A stretch of 13,682 bases of DNA, from positions 1 to 13,682 of the forward strand of contig JAISIS010000010.1 in NCBI GenBank assembly GCA_031261905.1, read 5' to 3'. Position 1 is the stretch's first letter. Each line of letters begins with the position of its first letter. This DNA comes from Burkholderiaceae bacterium (GTDB taxonomy: Bacteria; Pseudomonadota; Gammaproteobacteria; Burkholderiales; Burkholderiaceae_D). Below the pieces are notes generated by a model. The model was not told the origin of the DNA and ran no database searches. It worked only from the letters and a program-made list of their open reading frames with translations. Positions 8,480 to 13,682 of the stretch are shown here, in pieces. The translations under genes and the position numbers were made by a program.

Positions 8480-10180
8480 ATGAATACCAAAAGGACCACT
8501 ACGTTATGGCTTGTTCTGGCAATATCGCTGTTCATGCTTTGGGATAACTGGCAGGTGTACCGGGGAGGCACGTCGATTTTCTTCAGAAAGGGTGCGGAAC
8601 AGGCCAAACAGGTCGAGAAGGCAAAGGGCGGCCTTCCTGAAGTGCCGGTTCAGACAGCCGCTGTCCCGGCTGCGGAAGAGCCGGTCAAAAAAGCGGAGGA
8701 TGTTAAATCCGACAAGCCCGCAAAACCGGCCAGGTTGCCGGAAATCATTACCATTGAAACCGATGTGCTGGTGGCAAAAATCAGCACGGCGGGAGGCGTT
8801 TTTGAACAGCTGGATTTGCTGAAATACCGGGATAATGTTGACCCGCAAAAGCATATGAGCCTGTTCCAGGAAAACAAGCATCTGACCTACCTGGCGCAAA
8901 CCGGCCTCACCGGCGGTCATTATCCCAATCACACCACCGTATATAGCGTTCGTCCGGGCAGCCGGACGCTGGGCGACAACAAGGAACTCAAGCTGGTTAT
9001 GGAGGCCGAGCAGGGCGGTGTTCGTCTGACCCGAACCTATACCTTCCATCGCGGCAGTTACCTTATTGATGTCCGGCATGACGTGACCAACCTGGGCAAG
9101 GAGCCGATCACGCCTTCGGTTTATATCCAGTTGGTGCGTGATGACAGCAAACCGGAAGGCCAGTCACGCTGGATCAGCACATTCACCGGCCCTGCAGTTT
9201 ATTCGGAGTCGGGAAAATTCCAGAAACTGGATTTTGACAAGATAGCGGACGGCAAGGCCGATTTTACCGTCAAGACGGATAATGGCTGGGTCGGTATGGT
9301 TCAGCATTACTTTGTTTCGGCAATTATTCCCAAAGAAAAGACGCAGCGCGAAAACTTTGCCCGGAAAATTGACGGCAATCTTTTCGCCTTCGGGTCGGTT
9401 GAATCGCTGGGGGTCATCGAGCCTCATAAAACATCGTTCAACGAGTCGAGCCTTTTTGCAGGGCCGCAGGAATCCAATATACTGGCAAAAACCACCCCCG
9501 GACTGGAACTGGTCAAGGATTATGGCTGGCTGACAATTATCGCGAAGCCGATTTTCTGGCTGATGTCTCAAATTCACAAGGAAGTGGGCAACTGGGGCTG
9601 GACAATTATCCTGCTGACTGCGCTGATCAAGATCGCGTTTGTCCCCCTTTCGGCAGCCAGCTACCGCAGCATGGCGCGGATGAAGCAGCACATGCCGAAA
9701 ATCATGGAGCTGAAGGATCGCTACAAGGATGACAAGCCGCGCCAGAACCAGGTGATGATGGATTACTACAAGGCGGAAAAGATCAATCCGATCGGCGGCT
9801 GTTTGCCGGTGGTGATCCAGATTCCGGTATTTATCGCGCTGTACTGGGTGCTGCTGGCCAGTATCGAAATCCGCAGCGCACCGTGGATCTGGTGGATAAA
9901 GGATTTGGCGGCCCCGGACCCGTTCTATATTTTACCGGTGTTGATGGCAGGTTCCATGTTCATCCAGCAAAAGATGTCGCCGCCGCCACCTGACCCAACG
10001 CAGGCCAAGCTGATGATGGTGATGCCGATCGCCTTTTCCATCACCTTTTTCTTCTTCCCGTCAGGCCTGGTGCTTTACTGGGTGGTCAACAACCTGTTGT
10101 CCATCCTCCAGCAATGGTGGGTGACCAAACGGTATGAGACCGGAATCGCCAAAGAAAAGGCCAAGGCCAAAGTCAAATAA
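8480..10180 (+). CDS. yidC: membrane protein insertase YidC
   Basis: YidC inserts proteins into the inner membrane, alone or with SecYEG. The 566-residue protein has the Gram-negative plan: TM1 at about 8-22 (LWLVLAISLFML), a Lys/Glu/Ala/Pro-rich linker (about 40-85), a large periplasmic domain (about 86-345), then the conserved Oxa1-type core: TM2 near 370-390 (WGWTIILLTALIKIAFVPLS), the cytoplasmic helical hairpin (MARMKQHMPKIMELKDRY), TM3 around 440-460 (GGCLPVVIQIPVFIALYWV), TM4 around 480-496 and TM5 around 515-545 (SGLVLYWVVNN). By my alignment K402 sits where E. coli has the groove arginine R366. The tail is rich in lysine. The Shine-Dalgarno is weak, consistent with coupling to yidD 6 bp upstream. 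An intrinsic terminator ends the operon. Confidence 0.98.
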   Translation: MNTKRTTTLWLVLAISLFMLWDNWQVYRGGTSIFFRKGAEQAKQVEKAKGGLPEVPVQTAAVPAAEEPVKKAEDVKSDKPAKPARLPEIITIETDVLVAKISTAGGVFEQLDLLKYRDNVDPQKHMSLFQENKHLTYLAQTGLTGGHYPNHTTVYSVRPGSRTLGDNKELKLVMEAEQGGVRLTRTYTFHRGSYLIDVRHDVTNLGKEPITPSVYIQLVRDDSKPEGQSRWISTFTGPAVYSESGKFQKLDFDKIADGKADFTVKTDNGWVGMVQHYFVSAIIPKEKTQRENFARKIDGNLFAFGSVESLGVIEPHKTSFNESSLFAGPQESNILAKTTPGLELVKDYGWLTIIAKPIFWLMSQIHKEVGNWGWTIILLTALIKIAFVPLSAASYRSMARMKQHMPKIMELKDRYKDDKPRQNQVMMDYYKAEKINPIGGCLPVVIQIPVFIALYWVLLASIEIRSAPWIWWIKDLAAPDPFYILPVLMAGSMFIQQKMSPPPPDPTQAKLMMVMPIAFSITFFFFPSGLVLYWVVNNLLSILQQWWVTKRYETGIAKEKAKAKVK

Positions 10181-10190
10181 CCGGAATATG

Positions 10191-10220
10191 AAAAGCCCGC
10201 GCAATTACGCGGGCTTTTTT
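10191..10220 (+). terminator. rho-independent terminator after yidC
   Basis: AAAAGCCCGCG (10191-10201) pairs with CGCGGGCTTTT (10208-10218) in an 11-bp stem around a 6-base loop, and the U-tract runs from 10215 to 10220. This is a textbook terminator 10 bases past the yidC stop. The A-rich 5' side means it could also work in the other direction. Confidence 0.93.
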
Positions 10221-10240
10221 CCGGCAGGGTAAAGGCGCAG

Positions 10241-10960
10241 ATGATGATCTGGCTGTTTGATCTGGACAATACGTTGCATGACGCGTCCCATGCGGTTTTT
10301 CCCGCCATTACCGCCAACATGAACGCTTTTATCGCAGACCGGGCAGGCAAACCCGGTGAGCCGCTTTCGCCATCCTCCGCCGATGCGCTTCGCCTGTCAT
10401 ACTGGAAACGTTATGGCGCAACGATACTGGGCATGGTCCGCCATCATGGCGTCAGGCCGGAAGAGTTTCTGAAGGCGGCGCATGATCTGGGAGAACTTTC
10501 CCGGCTGCTCAGGGCGGAACGCGGGCTGGCGCGCCTGATGCGCCGACTGCCAGGGCACAAAATCCTGCTGACGAATTCGGCACGGGATTATTCTCGCGAG
10601 GTGTTGAAATATCTGGGATTGCGCGGATATTTTGCCCGGCATGTTTCCATCGAATCCATGCGGGTGCATGGCCGCCTGTCGCCCAAGCCTTCCCGGCGCT
10701 TGTTCAGAAAATTGCTGGCGCTGGAAAAGATTCAGCCTTCGCAATGCGTGCTGGTGGAAGACAGCAAGGCGGCGTTAAAGGCCGGAAAGGCGGTCGGGAT
10801 GCAAACGGCGCTGGTGACCCGCTATACCGGCAGGGACCGTGTTTTTGGTCATGCTTCTCCGCATCCCGGAAGAAAAGAGCAAAAAAACCGGCCCGCTTTT
10901 GTTGATGTGAAAGTACAATCCATCCGGCAACTGCCTGGTTGCCTGAAAAAAATCAGATAG
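10241..10960 (+). CDS. HAD-superfamily hydrolase, probable pyrimidine 5'-nucleotidase
   Basis: This 239-residue cytosolic protein carries all four HAD motifs: DLDNTLHDA with nucleophile D7 and acid/base D9, LLTNS with T111, SPKPS with K149, and LVEDSKAALKAG with E173 and D174. The sequence LFDLDNTLHDA followed by a helical cap resembles the pyrimidine 5'-nucleotidase (SDT1/YfnB-like) group that hydrolyses UMP/CMP-type nucleotides; the exact substrate is inferred. In Burkholderiales such a gene commonly precedes slmA, as here. Two adjacent ATG codons (10241, 10244) follow AAAGG, and either could start translation. Only 20 bp separate the start from the terminator's U-tract, so its promoter must lie within the end of yidC or it depends on read-through. 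The C-terminal segment after about 203 (basic, then VDVKVQSIRQLP) lies outside the catalytic core. Confidence 0.88.
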   Translation: MMIWLFDLDNTLHDASHAVFPAITANMNAFIADRAGKPGEPLSPSSADALRLSYWKRYGATILGMVRHHGVRPEEFLKAAHDLGELSRLLRAERGLARLMRRLPGHKILLTNSARDYSREVLKYLGLRGYFARHVSIESMRVHGRLSPKPSRRLFRKLLALEKIQPSQCVLVEDSKAALKAGKAVGMQTALVTRYTGRDRVFGHASPHPGRKEQKNRPAFVDVKVQSIRQLPGCLKKIR

Positions 10961-10973
10961 CTATTTTCCGCCT

Positions 10974-10978
10974 GGAGG
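10974..10978 (+). promoter_or_regulatory. ribosome binding site that sets the slmA-like start
   Basis: GGAGG lies eight bases before the ATG at 10987. It supports the 191-residue product over a longer reading that begins inside the preceding gene. Confidence 0.8.
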
Positions 10979-10986
10979 AATTTTTC

Positions 10987-11562
10987 ATGACATCAGCCCG
11001 GTCCGGCGAACGGAAACTGCAAATACTTCAGGCGCTGGCGCATATGCTGGAAACGCCGCGCGGAGAAAAAATCACCACGGCTGCACTGGCGCGCCGCCTG
11101 GAGCTTTCGGAAGCCGCGCTGTATCGTCATTTTGCCAGCAAGGCCCAGATGTTTGACGGGCTGATTGAATTTATCGAAACCAGTGTTTTCGGGTTGATTA
11201 ACCAGATCGCGGAACGGGAAGAAAACGGACGGGAACAGACGCGGGCTATCCTGATGATGTTGCTGAATTTTGCCGAACGTAATCCGGGCATGACCCGGGT
11301 GCTGACGGGCGATGCGCTGATCAATGAGGACAGCCGCCTGCAATCCCGGATGAACCAGTTCTATGACAGGGTTGAACTGGCTTTCAGACACAGCCTGCGT
11401 ATCGCCGCCGCGCAAGGCCACAGCAAAGAGGAAGAGGCCCCCATCCGGGCCGCGGTTCTTCTTGCGTTTGTCTCCGGACGCTGGCAGCGTTACGCCAAAA
11501 CCGGATTCAGCATCAGTTTGACCGGAGATATGGCGGCGCAGGCCGGATTGTTGCTGCCCTGA
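10987..11562 (+). CDS. slmA: TetR-family nucleoid occlusion factor SlmA-like
   Basis: SlmA binds specific chromosomal sites and blocks FtsZ assembly over the nucleoid. This 191-residue protein (E. coli SlmA is about 198) has an N-terminal TetR helix-turn-helix (about 29-51, ITTAALARRLELSEAALYRH) and a helical C-terminal domain ending in SGRWQRYAKTGF, which matches the family pattern. R-x-x-I-L-Q-A-L-A-x-M-L-E near the start is also typical. The start at 10987 is set by GGAGG. It lies 26 bp after the nucleotidase gene, probably in one transcript. SlmA-type proteins outside gammaproteobacteria are named by homology; whether this one acts on FtsZ is inferred, and it could be another TetR regulator, but zapD two genes away supports a division role. 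Confidence 0.82.
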   Translation: MTSARSGERKLQILQALAHMLETPRGEKITTAALARRLELSEAALYRHFASKAQMFDGLIEFIETSVFGLINQIAEREENGREQTRAILMMLLNFAERNPGMTRVLTGDALINEDSRLQSRMNQFYDRVELAFRHSLRIAAAQGHSKEEEAPIRAAVLLAFVSGRWQRYAKTGFSISLTGDMAAQAGLLLP

Positions 11563-11628
11563 TGCCGTAGCGGCCAAAAAATAAGGCCGTATCGCTAAAG
11601 CAGCATATTCGCCCATAGAGCCTGACGG

Positions 11629-11634
11629 TATAAT
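11629..11634 (+). promoter_or_regulatory. possible -10 element upstream of coaE
   Basis: TATAAT is a perfect -10 in the 152-bp slmA-coaE spacer, about 80 bases before coaE. No convincing -35 lies 16-18 bases upstream and there is no extended TGn, so a promoter for coaE-zapD-yacG is plausible but weakly supported. Confidence 0.3.
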
Positions 11635-11714
11635 TCACAATGACGTGCAGGAACCTGCGCCTTTTTGGCCGGGCTGCGTTTTGCGGATAACAGACATATG
11701 CATTTGAGGGCGTG

Positions 11715-12362
11715 ATGCCAGCCAGTGAAGAATCGCGTAATCCCTTTTTCTCGATCGGGCTGACAGGCGGGATTGGCAGTGGAAAATCCACAGTCGCCCA
11801 ATTGTTTGCGTCGCGTGGCGCCGGGGTGGTGGATACGGATGAAATTGCCCACGGCCTGACGGCGCCTGATGGAAAGGCCATGCCGCTTGTCCGCCGGGAA
11901 TTTGGTGATGCATTCATCAGCGGAGATGGTTCTCTGAACCGGGCCAGAATGCGGGAACTGGTATTTCAGGATCCTGCCGCCCGACAACGGCTGGAGGCCA
12001 TTCTCCATCCTCTGATCAGGCAGGAAGCGTTTCATCAGGCTGCCGCGCTGAATAATGGTTATATTATTTTTGTCATTCCGTTGCTGGCGGAAAAAATGAT
12101 ATGGAAAACCAGGGTTGACCGCGTTCTGGTAGTGGATTGTTCCGAGGAATTACAAATCAGCCGGGTCATGACGCGCAACGGGATGAGCCGGGCGCAGGTG
12201 GAGGCTATTCTGGCGGCGCAAGCCACGCGCGAAGCGCGCAAAGCCATCGCCGATGATGTGATTGTCAACGACAACGGGCTGGGCCATTTGTCCGATGAGG
12301 TGGCGCGTCTGGATGCTGCGTATAAAAAACTTGCGGAAAAGTGGTATCCGCAGGATATTTAA
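11715..12362 (+). CDS. coaE: dephospho-CoA kinase
   Basis: CoaE phosphorylates the 3'-hydroxyl of dephospho-CoA with ATP, the last step of coenzyme A synthesis. The 215-residue protein has the P-loop GGIGSGKST (18-26) within [12 protein letters not shown], the VVDTDEIAH motif (38-46) with D40 and D42, [10 protein letters not shown], and the P-loop kinase lid-type segment [13 protein letters not shown] followed by [15 protein letters not shown]. Length and motifs are normal. The ATG at 11715 follows GAGGG; a GTG three bases earlier (11712) is an alternative. A Ser/Glu-containing N-terminal extension of about 12 residues precedes the first beta strand. In many proteobacteria the order is pilD-coaE-zapD-yacG; here coaE, zapD and yacG are kept but the gene in front is slmA-like and no pilus gene is seen. 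Confidence 0.97.
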   Translation: MPASEESRNPFFSIGLTGGIGSGKSTVAQLFASRGAGVVDTDEIAHGLTAPDGKAMPLVRREFGDAFISGDGSLNRARMRELVFQDPAARQRLEAILHPLIRQEAFHQAAALNNGYIIFVIPLLAEKMIWKTRVDRVLVVDCSEELQISRVMTRNGMSRAQVEAILAAQATREARKAIADDVIVNDNGLGHLSDEVARLDAAYKKLAEKWYPQDI

Positions 12363-12415
12363 ATTGAATTTTACTGTTATATCGTTCAGAATCATAAAGG
12401 GTTGACGGGAAATAA

Positions 12416-12420
12416 AAGGG
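12416..12420 (+). promoter_or_regulatory. ribosome binding site supporting a TTG start for zapD
   Basis: AAGGG lies six bases before the TTG at 12427. No ATG or GTG is suitably placed, and the protein's N-terminus matches the family only when the TTG is used. Confidence 0.7.
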
Positions 12421-12426
12421 CGCGTT

Positions 12427-13182
12427 TTGATAATTTACGAATATCCTTTGAATGAACGCATACGTACGTTGCTGCGCCTGGAAGATCTGTACGAGCGCTT
12501 TCTGCATTTTCTCGATCAGGAGCATCCCTTGCAGCACCATGTGGCGCTCTCGACCATATTCGAAATGCTGGAAGTCGCCGGCAGAGCGGACATGAAGTCT
12601 GATCTTCTTCAGGAACTGGAACGGCAGAAGCAGACGCTGATCGGCTATCGCGCGCATCCGGGTGTTCAGACGAGTGTGCTGGATGCGGTTTTGTCCGATG
12701 TTGAAAAAGCCAGCGCGTCATTGATCAGCTTTCAGGGGAAGGCCGGTCAGAGCATACGCGACAATGAATGGCTGATGAGTATCCGGGGCCGGACGGTAAT
12801 GCCGGGCGGCGCCTGTGAATTTGATTTGCCGGCCTATTACGCCTGGCAGAACAAGCCTGCGGACAAGCGCCGCAAGGACATTGAAAACTGGTTTGCCCCG
12901 CTGACGCCGTTGCTCAACGCCATTAACATGGTATTGCGTCTGCTGCGCGATTCCGGGACGCAGGTCACGATGGTCGCCCAGTCGGGGAGTTACCAGCAGA
13001 TGTTACAGGGAAAAACCTACCAGATGCTGCGTATCCGGCTGGATCCGGCGCTCAACGCCATTCCCGAGGCCTCCGCCAACAAATACATGCTGTGGGTGCG
13101 CTTTACTTCGCAGGATGGCGATATGAAGCCCAGGCCGATGGACAGCGATATTCCGTTTGAACTGACCCTTTGTTCGTTATGA
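12427..13182 (+). CDS. zapD: cell division protein ZapD (FtsZ-bundling factor)
   Basis: ZapD binds FtsZ, in E. coli through its C-terminal tail, and bundles filaments at the Z-ring. The 251-residue protein opens with (M)[19 protein letters not shown], the hallmark N-terminus, followed by an alpha-helical half (about 1-110, with [15 protein letters not shown] and [10 protein letters not shown]) and a beta-rich half ([12 protein letters not shown], then YQMLRIRL and KYMLWVRF). Length matches the family. The start codon is TTG, supported by AAGGG at 12416-12420; a weak start may limit expression. It follows coaE by 64 bp, and its stop overlaps the yacG start (ATGA), so those two are translationally coupled. 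Together with the upstream slmA-like gene it places two opposing FtsZ regulators on either side of coaE. Confidence 0.96.
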   Translation: MIIYEYPLNERIRTLLRLEDLYERFLHFLDQEHPLQHHVALSTIFEMLEVAGRADMKSDLLQELERQKQTLIGYRAHPGVQTSVLDAVLSDVEKASASLISFQGKAGQSIRDNEWLMSIRGRTVMPGGACEFDLPAYYAWQNKPADKRRKDIENWFAPLTPLLNAINMVLRLLRDSGTQVTMVAQSGSYQQMLQGKTYQMLRIRLDPALNAIPEASANKYMLWVRFTSQDGDMKPRPMDSDIPFELTLCSL

Positions 13183-13361
13183 CGGCAACCGTTACCTGTC
13201 CGGTCTGCGGCAAGGTGGTTGAATGGACGGAGAAAAACGCCTATCGCCCCTTTTGCTCGCTACGCTGCAAGCAGATTGACCTTGGAGCCTGGGCGGACGA
13301 GAAATATACCGTGCCGGCAGTTGACCAGGAAGACCCGGACGGAGAATCCGGGTTTTCCTGA
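13179..13361 (+). CDS. yacG: zinc-binding DNA gyrase inhibitor YacG
   Basis: YacG is a small zinc protein that in E. coli binds GyrB and inhibits DNA gyrase. The 60-residue protein has the four zinc-ligand cysteines C7, C10, C26 and C30 (CPVCGK and FCSLRCK), followed by the family signature [12 protein letters not shown] (32-43) and an acidic tail. The ATG at 13179 overlaps the zapD stop (ATGA), which sets the start; an upstream in-frame TTG is not needed. The gyrB gene of the same chromosome lies about 8.5 kb to the left. The last codons coincide with a hairpin that may terminate the operon. Gyrase inhibition here is inferred from homology. Confidence 0.95.
   Translation: MTATVTCPVCGKVVEWTEKNAYRPFCSLRCKQIDLGAWADEKYTVPAVDQEDPDGESGFS
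13333..13356 (+). terminator. candidate terminator overlapping the end of yacG
   Basis: ACCCGGA (13333-13339) pairs with TCCGGGT (13347-13353) around a 7-base loop, and TTTT runs from 13353 to 13356, just before the yacG stop at 13359-13361. The stem and T-run have terminator form, but the T-run is short. Confidence 0.45.
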
Positions 13362-13442
13362 AAGCCGGTGTTGTGCCGGAAACTTTCCAGAAGAATGCTT
13401 GTAAAAGCACTTAAAGTAAGAAATTTCAGGATAGGGGGAAGT

Positions 13443-13682
13443 ATGCGCAGGGTTTTGATGGTGTTTTTTGCGGCGTGGCTGGTTGGCGCCTGTACAGCAT
13501 CCTGGCACAAGCAGCAGGTGCAGGATGATTCAACCGACAGGGTAACAGTTGGCGCTGTCCAAAAGGAAATCCGGATTGGCATGAGCGGCGCTGAAGTTGC
13601 CGCCGCGCTGGGGTCACCCAATATCGTGACGACAGATGAAGAACGCCGTGAAGTATGGATTTACGACAAAATCGCAACCGAC
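13443..13682 (+). CDS. lipoprotein with SmpA/OmlA (BamE)-like domain, 3' end missing
   Basis: 80 residues are visible before the right edge. The start MRRVLMVFFAAWLVGAC is a lipoprotein signal peptide with a VGAC lipobox, predicting lipid attachment at C17 after signal peptidase II cleavage. T18, rather than Asp, at +2 suggests outer-membrane sorting if the usual rule applies. After a Gln/Asp-rich linker comes IRIGMSGAEVAAALGSPNIV, then EERREVWIYDKI, the pattern of the SmpA/OmlA fold shared with BamE. I would not call it bamE: the linker and the SPNIV variant fit other betaproteobacterial lipoproteins carrying this domain. The ATG at 13443 is preceded by AGGGGGA. It is 81 bp from yacG, beyond a candidate terminator, so it probably starts a new transcription unit; no clear promoter is visible. 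Confidence 0.87.
   Translation, partial: MRRVLMVFFAAWLVGACTASWHKQQVQDDSTDRVTVGAVQKEIRIGMSGAEVAAALGSPNIVTTDEERREVWIYDKIATD

Noticed and set aside
11568..11597. Imperfect hairpin after the slmA-like gene (TAGCG/CGCTA with inner GCC/GGC)
   Set aside because: The stem has a 5-base bulge, an A-rich loop and no U-tract, so it does not qualify as a terminator.
12402..12434. TTGACG and GATAAT as a promoter in front of zapD
   Set aside because: The spacing is 21 bases, and the -10 would lie inside the zapD coding start.

Overview
This window is a chromosomal replication-origin neighbourhood of a betaproteobacterium. Protein sequence style points to Burkholderiales, most likely family Oxalobacteraceae (an Oxalobacter-like genome of moderate GC); that assignment rests on recognition of the proteins, not on a database search. 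The order gyrB-dnaN-dnaA with no recF, divergent from rpmH-rnpA-yidD-yidC, is the usual betaproteobacterial arrangement. I see no mobile element, CRISPR array, tRNA, rRNA or sign of recent transfer, and no convincing novel system. The items most worth a second look are regulatory structures in the spacers and the local gene order.

Layout. 1-1736 (+): the 3' part of a large M24 aminopeptidase P gene, cut by the left edge. 1780-2034 (-): a small DUF6139-like protein. 2160-7305 (-): gyrB, dnaN and dnaA, the replication block read leftwards. 7306-7676: a 371-bp divergent spacer holding one perfect DnaA box, a candidate dnaA promoter, an inverted repeat in the dnaA leader, an AT-rich stretch, a good sigma70-type promoter for rpmH and a 14-bp palindrome just after it. 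7677-10180 (+): rpmH, rnpA, yidD and yidC, tightly packed and closed by a strong intrinsic terminator at 10191-10220. 10241-11562 (+): a HAD-family pyrimidine 5'-nucleotidase and a SlmA-like TetR protein. 11715-13361 (+): coaE, zapD and yacG. 13443-13682 (+): the 5' part of a lipoprotein with a SmpA/OmlA(BamE)-like domain, cut by the right edge.

How they fit together. DnaA opens the origin, DnaN is the polymerase clamp and GyrB relieves supercoils ahead of the forks. L34, the RNase P protein, YidD and YidC link ribosome and tRNA maturation to membrane protein insertion. To the right, a nucleoid-occlusion regulator (SlmA-like) and a Z-ring bundling factor (ZapD) flank coenzyme A synthesis (CoaE), followed by YacG, described in E. 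coli as an inhibitor of GyrB, whose gene lies at the other side of the same window. In the replication core the genes are transcribed away from the 7306-7676 spacer on both sides, as expected if replication starts at or near it, but one perfect DnaA box alone does not prove that it is oriC.
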